From assembly GCA_016288175.1 (NCBI GenBank), contig JAEEYN010000050.1, positions 1 through 15,876 on the forward strand: a stretch of 15,876 bases of DNA. The letters are read 5' to 3'. The stretch's first letter is position 1; each line of letters begins with the position of its first letter. Positions 1 to 8,608 of the stretch are shown piece after piece. The stretch is from Bacillota bacterium (GTDB lineage Bacteria > Bacillota > Clostridia > Christensenellales > CAG-138). The translations under genes and the position numbers were made by a program. Below the pieces are notes generated by a model that had not been told where the DNA came from, ran no database searches, and worked only from the letters and a program-made list of their open reading frames with translations.

Positions 1-978
1 GATGACTTCAAGCGTTGATGAAAGCTTCTTCTCGTATGAAGTCGCAATCACGCAAAGCGGCGTTTCATCGCTCTCGAGCTCGAGGGAATAAAGCCGTCTT
101 GCCTGCATCGCGCTTGCCGGAACGGCATTCGACGCGAAAACAAGGAGGGTATAGAGGAAACGGATTCGGTCGTTCCGGTAATTCCTGTGGGAAGCCGGAA
201 GCACGTCGAACACCATGAAGCGCATTTTGTCGAACAGCATATTGCGGTCGACAAACTCGGAATAATCATTGCCGGAATGGATATTCCAGTACGGTTCGGG
301 GTTAAAGAAGCCGTTCTCCGTTATGCGCTCCGAAATGCAGTAGATCTCCGCGGGGAGGGCGATGTTGATCGACCTGCCGAGGGTGAATTCCCTGCGGATG
401 GTCTCCTTCAGCCTAAGCTCGCGGCGGTACTGGTCGCGCTCCATGGCCTCAAGATGCGAGCTCGGCTTTTTCTCGTCCTCGCCGAGAGCATTCATTGCCC
501 AATCGGTCGCGTCCTTCTTTTCATGCACGTCTTCGAGAACGAAGTCGGCCGGGCGGAAACAGAGCCACGTGGCCAGCTGCGTCAAAGGAAGGTTGAGAGC
601 GCTTCTGAAAACGGATTCTTTTGCAGCGGACAGTTCGCTGAAATACCTTTGCCAGTCTTTCTGCCAGGCCCCCCATTCGCCTTCGGGCTGCGATGACGGC
701 CTCGCGAGGGCGGTGATGGCGCTGTGATCGACTTCATCATAAGGGTTCTGCTCCTTTTTGAGTTCGTCACTGCAGCTGTGGACTATCACAGCGCGCCACT
801 CCCTGTTGCGGCCGACGGCATCGAGAAGGGAGGGAACAGACTCGCGAAGAGTCTGCCCTCCGGGGTTCCATGCGCAGAAAACAAGATCCGGATTCGCGAA
901 AAACGGTTCGAAGAACAGACGGTTATCCTTTTGTATGGCGTCAATATGATGTTGTTCAGCTATTAACACCGTAAGCAT
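1..978 (-). CDS. Hypothetical protein, third gene of the vWA/tubulin-like operon (partial, runs off left edge)
   Basis: An open frame of 326 codons runs from an ATG at 978 to base 1 without a stop, so the C-terminus lies outside the window. A GGAG ribosome binding site sits 8 bases before the ATG, and the gene starts 22 bases after the stop of the tubulin-like gene, so co-transcription is very likely. The product begins MLTVLIAEQHHIDAIQKDN, has no signal peptide or obvious membrane segment, and should be cytoplasmic. Its first 65 or so residues look alpha/beta in character, with FCAWNPGGQTLRES near residues 34-47 and the strand-like RAVIVHSCSDE near 62-72. A Trp-rich stretch (EWGAWQKDWQRYF) follows near residue 105, then a charged helical part and a more hydrophobic end. 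I do not recognise the family. Position suggests that it works with the two upstream genes. The reading frame is well supported; the function is unknown. Confidence 0.8.
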   Translation of the reverse strand, partial: MLTVLIAEQHHIDAIQKDNRLFFEPFFANPDLVFCAWNPGGQTLRESVPSLLDAVGRNREWRAVIVHSCSDELKKEQNPYDEVDHSAITALARPSSQPEGEWGAWQKDWQRYFSELSAAKESVFRSALNLPLTQLATWLCFRPADFVLEDVHEKKDATDWAMNALGEDEKKPSSHLEAMERDQYRRELRLKETIRREFTLGRSINIALPAEIYCISERITENGFFNPEPYWNIHSGNDYSEFVDRNMLFDKMRFMVFDVLPASHRNYRNDRIRFLYTLLVFASNAVPASAMQARRLYSLELESDETPLCVIATSYEKKLSSTLEVI

Positions 979-1000
979 AGCTTATTCTCCGTTCCTATAC

Positions 1001-4000
1001 TCATTCCTTGGCGTTGAATTCCTTGGCAATTTTGTCGAGAAGAGCTTCGTAGTCTTCGGGCTCGGGAGCGGACATGATGACGTCCCTGATCTTGCGCTGA
1101 ATGATATCGATGACGGGATTCTCATTCGCGGCGGGAGCATGCATGTTCTCCTCGAAATACTTGTAGTTTTTCTTGAGCAGATTCAGCTCGTCGGTCAGCC
1201 TTGTGCAGAGCACGAACTTGACGTCCTCTTCCTTCTCCCACTTCGTGAATTCCTCGCGGAATACGTCGATGACGGAATCGACCATCGTCGTCATTTCCGA
1301 AATGAAGCGTGCGGAGTTGGGCAGCGAGCAATAGTACATGAGCGGGATGCAGAACAGGCTCGTCGGGTTCTCGACATAGAGATTGTCGTCGTCTTCGGGA
1401 ACGGTCTTGTTCACGTAGTCGATCGTGTTGCCCTCGCGGATCCTGTTCAGCTTGTTCTTCTGGATCTCCTCCTTGAGCTCATCAAGGCTCCTCTGCGTGC
1501 CGTCGTAATGGCTTTCGGCGTCGGGATCCTCGCAGCCGGGCATGATGCGGAGAAGGTTGAAGTTCGCCATATCGCGGAAGAACTCGGTGTCCTCGTAGTT
1601 GCAGTTCTTCGCTTCGCTCATCGCCCTCTTGCGCGCCTTGATCATGCCGATATCTTCGACGACCTTGGAATTGACATAGAGAGCGTCGAGGATCTCATAG
1701 AACTCGTCGCACATGGTGCCGTTCGGAACAACGAGCTCGACGTCGCGGTTATCGGAATTCCTGTAGAGGAAGACCTTCTTGCCGTTCGCGACTGCGGAGA
1801 GGGACCTCTGCTGGATCGCGTTGTGGACAAGACCGTAGATGAAGGCCTTGTGGATCTTTTTGATGACCTGCTGCTGATAGTTGAAATCAAGCTCGGGCAT
1901 GCTCTTGATCGAATCCCAGCGCTTGTCGATATGTGTGGAGATCGCCGCGTTCTTCGTGGAATCGGGGCCGATCAGCTTCGCATATTCGGAATACGCCCTG
2001 TGGTAGGTACCGGAATCCTTGCGGCCGGTCTCGGTCTCGAAGGGAGCAGCGAACTTCTTGATCTTGTCGGGGGTGAGGTTATACAGCGCGTTGTAGAAGT
2101 GGATCTCGTACTTGGAAACGGTATCCACGGGCTCGCCGTTGGGCATGAGGTCCTTGACCCGGTAAGTCCTGTTGTCGAGCAGGGACTTGTTGTAGGCGCA
2201 GACCTTGATCTCGCGGGGTTCTTCGTTCGTTGCGCGCTGAATGGACGGCGCGGCAATCCTTGCGCCCATCGCGATGACTTCGAGGATATGGCGCTGCGCG
2301 TCCGCGGGGGTGATCTTCTCGAAGATCTGGACGTCGCCGTTGTTCTGGCTGCGCAGGCGCAGACGCTCCTTGAGCCTCTGCTCGAGCTCGATCGCGCCGA
2401 TGATATCCTTGTCGATGTCGTCGCACTTTTCGCGGACGCTGGTCTTGAAGTAGCCGAGGAGGATGTCGTCGAAAATGTTCACGCGGCGATCCTGCTCGAT
2501 GTATCCGCCGCTGTTGTCGAGCTCCATCTTGAAGATTGCGTTCTGCTTGACGGAATCGAAGATATCGCCGTTGACTTCGGAATTGAGCATCGTGGTCTCC
2601 TTCTGGGCCTTCTGCAGGGAGAGCTTGCTCAGCTCATCGAGCAGATTGTCGGTGGCGCAGATATTGACGAACGAGTCGCCCTTCTTGTACTTGAGCTCGT
2701 CGGCGAGGTCGACCTTGTTGCGGTTGAGGGACTTGACCTTGTAAACGAAGGTGCTGAAGAATTCCTCATACTCCCTGATGAAGGCCTTGATGTAATCGTA
2801 ACCCTTGACATAGACCGCGTGCTTCGCGAGTTTTTTTCGCAGGTCGTCGATCGCCATGAAGTAGCCGGGGATCTCCTGGTTCGCTTCGTCATAGAGCTTC
2901 TTGTAGCCCTTCAGCTTGTCCATCAGGCTGGGCTCTTTTTCGAGCATCGCAAGGTTCTCGACGCCGGTGATCTTTTCCTTGGTGAACTTGAACTCGTATT
3001 CCTTTTCCTTCAGGCTCTCGAGATATTCGGCGGCCTGGTTGGCTTCGGTGGATTTGACTTCCTTGAGGAACTCTTCCTCGAGCATATAGAGCGCGTACCT
3101 GACTGCGCAGGGATGGAAGACTTCGCCCTGGGGATTCTTGATCAGCTGTTCGATGCTGTAGGCGTCCTTGATGACGGTGGTCTTCTGCTCGTTGGTGAAC
3201 ACGGCCTCTGCCCAGCGGCCGACGATGCCGGCGATGATGGGGTTGCCGTCCTTGCTCTTCGCTTCAACGATCTCGCGGTAGTTGGCAAGCGCCTCGACCG
3301 CGTCGGCGATCTTCTCTTCGCCGGTGCCGAAGGAGTTGTAGGTTTCCCAGCCCTTCGCCGCGTCGTGGATGCCGTTGAAACGCTTGTCGTTGAGAACTAC
3401 GCGGTAAGCCTGCTCTTCGAGGCTCTGCTTATAGCGCTTGACCCTCTTGTCGAGCGAATCGAGCTCGAAGGTGTTGATGAGGTCGGTGGAGAAGGGATCC
3501 TTCGCGTTGCGGAGAGTGTCGTTGTAGACCTTTCCGTCGCTGTCCCAGGTCGACATCGGAACGCCGCGCTTTTTCTGCTCCGCCTTGTAGGCGCGAACGG
3601 CGTTGTCGTATTTCGTCCACTTCGTCGCGTCGCCTTCGCCGCCGATGCTGTCGATGGCGAGATCGTATGCGACGTAGTCGGCGATCTTTTCATAGGGATA
3701 ACGGATGACGCCGGCGCCGATGCCGCCGAAACGGTTGCGGCCGTAGTTGCCGGGCTTCGTCATTTCCTTAATGATATTGTCTTCAACCGAGAATGCTTTC
3801 TTCTGCATCGGGCCGACGTTCTGCTCATAGAGCGCCTGAGCCGCCTGCTCAATGTACTGGTTGATGCTGATCATGGTGCTGTCTTCGGCGTCCTGACCGT
3901 CCATAAGGAAGCAGAAATCCATCGGCAGCAGCGAGAGCGATTTCTGCCTGTCGGAACCGGCGACGGAAACGTCGACGCGCAGGCCGCTGAACTGCTTGAG

Positions 4001-4717
4001 GTCCTCATCGAGATCGATGAAGCCGGAGCCCTTCATCATGAATGCGTTGAGCTCCTTGACGGTCGCGTAGGCGTTCCTTGCCTGGCTGTCGCGCTCGGTC
4101 TGGGAGTCGATAACGCTGTCGAGCGTCTCGGGGAGGAGGATGAGGGAACGGACGATGAGGCTGGTGTTCGGATACTTCTCCTTAACATAGTCGCGGATGA
4201 ACATGGAGAGGGGAAGGATGATACCGGAACCGGTACCGCCGGAAGCGGTGGATGCGATAACAACGCGCATTGCCTGCTTCATTTCGCGGCCGGTCTTGCG
4301 GAAAAGATCGTCGATCGCGTCGTACAGCGGACGGATCTTGCCCGTTTTGATCGTCGAGTTCAGCGCGAGCCTGGAGATCGCGCGGACCTGACCGGCGCCT
4401 TCGGAGACCGTCTTGTCGTACATGACGGCGTTCTTCGGAAACCATTTTTTGCGTGCATCGTCATCGTAGTCAAGGTAACTGCCGACGGTCTGGGTGTTGG
4501 AAGTCTGGACCCAGTAGATCTTGGACTTGCCGTTCGCAACACTCGTCAGATCGTTGACGTTCGTGTCGAGGCAAAGGAAGTTGATGTTTTCCTTCTCCTC
4601 GTCAAGGCACAGATCAGCGACCTTTTTGACGATCTTGCTGCCGGTGCCGCCGACGCCCACAAACAAAGTCGGTGCAATGACTTCATTTGCTTTGAGTTTC
4701 TCTTTGCTAACTGCCAT
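1001..4717 (-). CDS. Tubulin/FtsZ-superfamily GTPase-like protein (Tubulin_2 / FtsZl1 type)
   Basis: A large protein of 1238 residues whose N-terminus carries the nucleotide-binding signatures of the tubulin/FtsZ superfamily. Visible are a T1-type loop GVGGTGSKI (residues 21-29), LCLDTN at the end of the second strand (48-53), the signature loop STASGGTGSGI (156-166, matching the GGGTGSG of FtsZ), and NAYATVKELN (215-224), where tubulins have the helix that contacts the base. The remaining roughly 900 residues are charged, largely helical in appearance and of unknown function, making it about three times longer than FtsZ. There is no signal peptide, so it should be cytoplasmic. GGGAGG lies 6 bases before the ATG, which fixes the start. 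The gene follows the vWA gene by 30 bases. The family (Pfam Tubulin_2; FtsZl1 of Makarova and Koonin) is predicted to act in membrane remodelling with a vWA partner; polymerisation is inferred, not shown. It is not the cell-division FtsZ. Confidence 0.88.
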   Translation of the reverse strand: MAVSKEKLKANEVIAPTLFVGVGGTGSKIVKKVADLCLDEEKENINFLCLDTNVNDLTSVANGKSKIYWVQTSNTQTVGSYLDYDDDARKKWFPKNAVMYDKTVSEGAGQVRAISRLALNSTIKTGKIRPLYDAIDDLFRKTGREMKQAMRVVIASTASGGTGSGIILPLSMFIRDYVKEKYPNTSLIVRSLILLPETLDSVIDSQTERDSQARNAYATVKELNAFMMKGSGFIDLDEDLKQFSGLRVDVSVAGSDRQKSLSLLPMDFCFLMDGQDAEDSTMISINQYIEQAAQALYEQNVGPMQKKAFSVEDNIIKEMTKPGNYGRNRFGGIGAGVIRYPYEKIADYVAYDLAIDSIGGEGDATKWTKYDNAVRAYKAEQKKRGVPMSTWDSDGKVYNDTLRNAKDPFSTDLINTFELDSLDKRVKRYKQSLEEQAYRVVLNDKRFNGIHDAAKGWETYNSFGTGEEKIADAVEALANYREIVEAKSKDGNPIIAGIVGRWAEAVFTNEQKTTVIKDAYSIEQLIKNPQGEVFHPCAVRYALYMLEEEFLKEVKSTEANQAAEYLESLKEKEYEFKFTKEKITGVENLAMLEKEPSLMDKLKGYKKLYDEANQEIPGYFMAIDDLRKKLAKHAVYVKGYDYIKAFIREYEEFFSTFVYKVKSLNRNKVDLADELKYKKGDSFVNICATDNLLDELSKLSLQKAQKETTMLNSEVNGDIFDSVKQNAIFKMELDNSGGYIEQDRRVNIFDDILLGYFKTSVREKCDDIDKDIIGAIELEQRLKERLRLRSQNNGDVQIFEKITPADAQRHILEVIAMGARIAAPSIQRATNEEPREIKVCAYNKSLLDNRTYRVKDLMPNGEPVDTVSKYEIHFYNALYNLTPDKIKKFAAPFETETGRKDSGTYHRAYSEYAKLIGPDSTKNAAISTHIDKRWDSIKSMPELDFNYQQQVIKKIHKAFIYGLVHNAIQQRSLSAVANGKKVFLYRNSDNRDVELVVPNGTMCDEFYEILDALYVNSKVVEDIGMIKARKRAMSEAKNCNYEDTEFFRDMANFNLLRIMPGCEDPDAESHYDGTQRSLDELKEEIQKNKLNRIREGNTIDYVNKTVPEDDDNLYVENPTSLFCIPLMYYCSLPNSARFISEMTTMVDSVIDVFREEFTKWEKEEDVKFVLCTRLTDELNLLKKNYKYFEENMHAPAANENPVIDIIQRKIRDVIMSAPEPEDYEALLDKIAKEFNAKE

Positions 4718-4747
4718 GTTTTACCTCCCGCAAAGAATTTGTTTTAA

Positions 4748-7363
4748 TTATTTTTTCTTTTTAAAATTGAGCTTCACCGAAGTCGAGAAATCCTTGTCAT
4801 CGCCGTTGGACTGGAATGTGCCGCGGTAGACGACCGTCGCGCCGTTGCGAAGGTTGAAGGGCTTGTCGCTCTTCGGCATACGTTCGAATTTCTTCGTATC
4901 TTCGTTGAAAGCGTATTTAACGGAACCGATCAGGATCTCGCTGACCTGGGCGTTGCCCTGCTTCTTGACGCTGCTGCTCGCGACTTCCGCGATGCGCTTG
5001 ACCTGCGGCGTGCGGACATAGCTGCCTTTGCCGGGCTTGACGTCCATCACAACGCCGATCTTCTTGCCCGCGTATTTCGACATGACCGTCACGCGTTTCT
5101 TTTCGAGCTTGGCGTCGAAAACGGTGTGCGGCGAAACGTCCTCGCCGTCAACGGTCATCTGGCACTGCCTCTTTGTCGTATGCAGCTTCGTCGGGAGCGC
5201 CTTGATATGAAGGATCGCGAGAATGATCAGAAGCAGAAGAAGCGCAATCAGTGAAATGATCAGGATCTTCAGCCAGCGGGGGATCGTGCTCATCGAAACG
5301 CTCATGACCTTCTCCTTAGCGGGGACGGTGTGGCCGAGGTCGTCGATCGTGGAGGCGTTGAATTTGATCGTGTAGGAGCCTTCCTTCAGCGCGTCGGAGC
5401 CCTTGAGCCAGATCTCGTAAACAGGCTCGTTTTCATTCGGCTGGCGGACGATGATATCGATGCCTTCCTTTTCGCAGACGGCGGAGAACTGCAGCGCCTG
5501 CATCTGCTCGGGCGTCATCTCGCCTTCCGAAAGCTTTACGGTCGCGGTCGTGATCAGCTCCTCGCTGCCCTTGATGTCCCTGATGACGAAATAATCCTGC
5601 TTTTTGTCGAGAACGATCTCGATTCCGATCGAATTAAACTCGATCGTGTAGCTGAAGCTTCCGGAAGCGTGCGAGGGCTCGCTCGCCGGAGCCGTATAAT
5701 CCGCGCTCAGACTGACGCTGAAAGTGCCGACGGGAGTTTCCTCGGGAACAGCGGGGTTTTTATGTTTAAGATATATAATGTAGCAGTTGTCGCCCTTCTG
5801 AACGTCCAGAACAGCGCCTTCATCCTGCTGACAGTTGAATTCGACTGCGTCGAACTCCGCGCCGGTGAGAGGATTGCCGTCATAGGTGAAGTACACCCTG
5901 AACGGCTCGCCGTCCTCAAGCTCCGAAAGCTGATAGGTCGTGTTCGCCGGCGATTCGACGTTGATCGCGAGGGTGCTTGCCGCATAGGGTTTGATCACGA
6001 TGCCGATATCCGGCCAGCCGAAGTCGGTGGAATCCTTGTGGATCGTATAACCGCCGAGGTAGGTAACGTCCATATCGGCGTTGAATTTATCGCCGACATT
6101 GAGGCGGACGTCAACGCTGCCGCTGTTTCCGGTGTAGTTGATCGGATATTCCTGATCGTTGATGTAATAATGCCCGGAATAAGTGATGTCGCCGAGCAGG
6201 TCGGACTGCGTGTATTCGCCGGTCACGCCGTCCTTCATGCCGAAGCTGAGTTTATAATTACCCTCGTAAAGGTCGTTGGGGTCGACCTGATTGCCCTGTT
6301 CGTCGGTGAAGGTGAACTCCATATCGACGTTGGGCTCGTAGTAAACTTCAACATTTGCGTTTTGACCGGAATAGCTCAGAGTGTAGTCGTCGCCGGGGAT
6401 GCCTTCATAGGTCAGAAGCATGCCCTGGAGACTTTCATCGGTTACGATCTCGGAGTAATTCCCGGCGCCGTTTTCGGGATATTTTGTTTCATAACTCTGC
6501 TTAGCGGCAACGGACTGGCCTGCGGAACTGCTGAGCACCACGTTCGAAACGTTTTCGCCCTGGATAAACACTATCAGCTTGTTCATGGAGACATCGAGAT
6601 CGAGAGTGTTGCCGCCGTTGCTGAAATGGTTTTTCGGAAGTGTATCGCGGCCGAAGATAGTGTTGCACATGTCGGTGAGCTTTGAAAGCACCTGGGCGGT
6701 GTCCCGCGCGCTGTCGACCAAAAGGGTGTGATTCGGATTTTCCGTACAATTGGGTATGGCAGCCTTTTGGCCGATGCCGAGATACATGACATTTACGCGC
6801 TGGTTGTACTGTTCAAGGCAAACGCGCAATTCCTCGACGGTGTTGTCGAGGGGATCGTCGTTCCTGTAAAAAGTATCGCCGTCGGTAAGAACGATGAGCC
6901 ACTGTTCGCCGGATTCGCCGATAAGACCGTCATATGCTGCCTGGATGGATTCGATATGCGTGTCGCCGGGAAGAGGAGTGTAGATCGTGCGGATCTTTCC
7001 GGCGTCCTGGGGACCGGTAATGCGAAGCGGCTTGAAATTGTTGAAATCGAAGAAGTAAGGATTGTCGTCGAGCGGAGCGGGGCCGTATTCCTGATTGTCG
7101 ACCGTGATGGGAACCATCGGGTAAATCGAAAGGGAGTCGCCTTCATTCAGCATTCGGGCGAAAACCTCCATGGCATAGGTCGCTCTTGCCCATGCCGTAT
7201 TCCGCTTTGAATACATCGAACCCGAGTTATCGAAAACGATCGCGATCGAACGTTTTTCCCGGGGCTTTGATGTTGCCGCCGAAGCAGGCGCATTCGGAAG
7301 AGATGCGAGAATAACGCCGCAAATCAGCAGGAATGCGATCACACGAACGACAGTTTTTTTCAT
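4748..7363 (-). CDS. Secreted, membrane-anchored vWA-domain protein
   Basis: An 871-residue protein and the first gene of the operon. It opens with a signal peptide (MKKTVVRVIAFLLICGVILA, likely cleaved after ASA near residue 29). A von Willebrand A domain follows at about residues 38-235, with a complete metal-binding MIDAS: DNSGS (D45, S47, S49), a Thr at 135 in GDTHIES, and TDGD at 160-163. Residues 240-690 are beta-rich and look like several Ig-like or similar extracellular modules. One membrane segment (about 698-720, WLKILIISLIALLLLLIILA) is followed by basic residues and a 146-residue cytoplasmic tail that looks like a small beta domain. The topology is therefore outside-facing sensor or adhesin, one crossing, inside tail. 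The tail would face the tubulin-like protein encoded 30 bases downstream, which suggests (inference) that it links an outside signal or ligand to that protein. AGGAGA stands 7 bases before the ATG. Confidence 0.88.
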   Translation of the reverse strand: MKKTVVRVIAFLLICGVILASLPNAPASAATSKPREKRSIAIVFDNSGSMYSKRNTAWARATYAMEVFARMLNEGDSLSIYPMVPITVDNQEYGPAPLDDNPYFFDFNNFKPLRITGPQDAGKIRTIYTPLPGDTHIESIQAAYDGLIGESGEQWLIVLTDGDTFYRNDDPLDNTVEELRVCLEQYNQRVNVMYLGIGQKAAIPNCTENPNHTLLVDSARDTAQVLSKLTDMCNTIFGRDTLPKNHFSNGGNTLDLDVSMNKLIVFIQGENVSNVVLSSSAGQSVAAKQSYETKYPENGAGNYSEIVTDESLQGMLLTYEGIPGDDYTLSYSGQNANVEVYYEPNVDMEFTFTDEQGNQVDPNDLYEGNYKLSFGMKDGVTGEYTQSDLLGDITYSGHYYINDQEYPINYTGNSGSVDVRLNVGDKFNADMDVTYLGGYTIHKDSTDFGWPDIGIVIKPYAASTLAINVESPANTTYQLSELEDGEPFRVYFTYDGNPLTGAEFDAVEFNCQQDEGAVLDVQKGDNCYIIYLKHKNPAVPEETPVGTFSVSLSADYTAPASEPSHASGSFSYTIEFNSIGIEIVLDKKQDYFVIRDIKGSEELITTATVKLSEGEMTPEQMQALQFSAVCEKEGIDIIVRQPNENEPVYEIWLKGSDALKEGSYTIKFNASTIDDLGHTVPAKEKVMSVSMSTIPRWLKILIISLIALLLLLIILAILHIKALPTKLHTTKRQCQMTVDGEDVSPHTVFDAKLEKKRVTVMSKYAGKKIGVVMDVKPGKGSYVRTPQVKRIAEVASSSVKKQGNAQVSEILIGSVKYAFNEDTKKFERMPKSDKPFNLRNGATVVYRGTFQSNGDDKDFSTSVKLNFKKKK

Positions 7364-7537
7364 AGCTCTGTCTCCTGTTTTAAATTCTTAGCTTGATGCT
7401 GTATCTTTAAAAAGCTTCCGTTTCGCGGCCATGATGCGGGGGGCGGGTGATGCCGCTTTATCCGAAGGGGGTGCACGGGAAAGGGTAAGGCGGTGCCGAT
7501 ACGAAACGAACTGCGACAGTATACTTTGCCGACAGTA
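7364..7537 (-). other. Long 5' leader of the vWA/tubulin-like operon
   Basis: About 170 untranslated bases separate the predicted transcription start (near 7537) from the vWA start codon. I see no credible gene here and no riboswitch family that I recognise. It contains a G-rich tract on the plus strand (around 7437-7446). Next to the promoter it contains a direct repeat described separately. The length is unusual compared with the roughly 25-base leaders of phosphofructokinase and the 122-residue protein gene. Confidence 0.45.
7514..7537. repeat. Direct repeat CGACAGTA x2 at the start of the vWA operon transcript
   Basis: The octamer CGACAGTA occurs at 7514-7521 and 7530-7537, 16 bases apart start to start, which is about one and a half helical turns. 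It lies immediately downstream of the predicted -10 box. Placement at the transcription start suggests an operator, but no regulator is identified, and two octamers may also occur by chance. Confidence 0.35.
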
Positions 7538-7543
7538 CTAACA

Positions 7544-7571
7544 ATTATATCATATCTTGAGGAAATTTCAA
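7544..7571 (-). promoter_or_regulatory. Sigma-A-type promoter of the vWA/tubulin-like operon
   Basis: On the minus strand, TTGAAA (7571-7566) is followed after 16 bases by TATAAT (7549-7544). TG lies one base before the -10, giving an extended -10 element. No other gene start lies downstream before the vWA gene, so this is its best promoter. Confidence 0.65.
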
Positions 7572-7609
7572 CCCTTTTGCCGAAAAAAGCCGTGCTGCGG
7601 CCGGGTTCG

Positions 7610-7647
7610 AAAAAAGAAGCCCCTCCGAGGCGGGGGAGCTCCTTTTT
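7610..7647 (-). terminator. Intrinsic terminator after the DUF1295 gene
   Basis: A GC-rich hairpin (arms around GCCCCTC and GGGGGAGC, small mismatch and bulge) is flanked by an A-run at 7610-7615 and a T-run at 7643-7647. Read on the minus strand it ends in a T-run, 14 bases after the DUF1295 stop codon. It separates that gene from the promoter of the vWA operon. Confidence 0.7.
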
Positions 7648-7660
7648 GCTTTATCAACAA

Positions 7661-8608
7661 TTATTTTTTGGCGTCCATCGTTCCGAACCAGGGCACGAAT
7701 TTCGAGACCCTGCGCTTGTATTCCGCGTAGAGCGGGTACTTCGATGAGCTGATCTCCTCGCCGAAATTGGAACTGCCCATAAACAGCACGATCAGCAGCA
7801 GCGCGCCGATGACGCTCCAATTGAAAATGCCGATCCCGGCGCCGATGCTGAAGATATAGAGCGAGACCCAGATGCTCTGCTCCGCGAAATAATTCGGGTG
7901 GCGGCTGTGCCCCCAAAGCCCCGTTGTGTTGAACCCCTTTTTCCAGGGTTCGGGGATCTGGCCGAGCTTTTTTCCGCCGGCGAGGAGCTGCTTTTTCTTT
8001 GAATGGAAGGCCCATTGCTGCTCGTCCGCGACGGTCTCGAGAACGATGAACCCGAGCATCAGCGCGGCGGCCGCGCCGTCAACGGCGCCGAACGGCACTT
8101 CCGAACGCATCGAGATAAGCGCGGGAAGCGTTGTCGCGAGCACGAGCGCGTTCTGATAGATGCAGATGAAGAAAAGATCGAACAGCGTCCATTTCCACCG
8201 CGGCCGGAACTCCTTCTTCTCGCGCAGGACCTTCCAGCGGTAATCCTCTTCGCCGGTCCAGAATTTGAGCCGGTACGCGCCTTTGCGTGCAAAATTGAAG
8301 GTCAGCCTCGCGCCCCAGAGGGTGACGAGGCAGGCGATAACGACGAGCCGCGCGCTCATGCCGCCGCGAACGGCGATGATCCATGTGTACGCGATGGGCA
8401 GGATGCTCCAAAGCTTGTCCATCTGGCTGTTGTTCTTCGAAAGCTCGCCGACGACGAAACAGAACAGCGCGGAGGAGCCGCAGACGATCAGAAGAAGCTT
8501 CAGCGTGCCGAGCTGAACTTCGTCGAGAGCGGGGCCGACGGCGAAATACAGGATCGGGCAGGCAAGCAGGGAGAGGCCGAGTATAACGGCAGTCAGTGCT
8601 TTTTTCAT
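7661..8608 (-). CDS. DUF1295 family integral membrane protein (steroid reductase / ICMT-like fold)
   Basis: A 315-residue polytopic membrane protein with about six to seven hydrophobic segments. Family hallmarks of DUF1295 appear in order: SQMDKLWSILPIAYTW (61-76), WGARLTFNFARKGAY (98-112), EEDYRW (120-125), ETVADEQQWAF (191-201), and the conserved C-terminal core GLWGHSRHPNYFAEQ (230-244) followed by KYPLYAEYKRRVSKFVPWF (290-308). The C-terminal core is related to 3-oxo-5-alpha-steroid 4-dehydrogenases and isoprenylcysteine methyltransferases. The substrate of bacterial members is generally unknown, and I assign none. Length fits the family. The ATG at 8608 has only a weak upstream match (CTGAGAA). 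It is nevertheless the natural start, because the first membrane helix begins within ten residues. It appears to be a single-gene unit with its own promoter and terminator. Confidence 0.85.
   Translation of the reverse strand: MKKALTAVILGLSLLACPILYFAVGPALDEVQLGTLKLLLIVCGSSALFCFVVGELSKNNSQMDKLWSILPIAYTWIIAVRGGMSARLVVIACLVTLWGARLTFNFARKGAYRLKFWTGEEDYRWKVLREKKEFRPRWKWTLFDLFFICIYQNALVLATTLPALISMRSEVPFGAVDGAAAALMLGFIVLETVADEQQWAFHSKKKQLLAGGKKLGQIPEPWKKGFNTTGLWGHSRHPNYFAEQSIWVSLYIFSIGAGIGIFNWSVIGALLLIVLFMGSSNFGEEISSSKYPLYAEYKRRVSKFVPWFGTMDAKK

Noticed and set aside
187..696. A 169-codon plus-strand frame near the left edge
   Set aside because: The minus strand is open through the whole 1-978 region, has a good binding site and fits the operon. 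The plus frame has none of these.
1139..4747. A 1202-codon open frame on the plus strand opposite the tubulin-like gene
   Set aside because: It mirrors the real gene codon by codon; GC-rich codon use keeps stops out of the opposite strand. No ribosome binding site, and its translation is low-complexity Val/Leu/Asp/Glu-rich with no motif.
5330..6685. A 451-codon plus-strand frame opposite the vWA gene
   Set aside because: Shadow frame of a gene with signal peptide, MIDAS and membrane anchor. It lacks a binding site and promoter.
1001..7363. Tellurite/TerY-type or defence-island interpretation of the vWA gene pair
   Set aside because: The vWA protein is secreted and membrane-anchored, and no Ter, kinase, phosphatase, nuclease or other defence gene is near. 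The tubulin partner fits a membrane system better.
7364..7537. Possible riboswitch in the vWA operon leader
   Set aside because: I looked for conserved cores such as those of cyclic-di-GMP, cobalamin, SAM and FMN switches and saw none; only length and a repeat remain as evidence.
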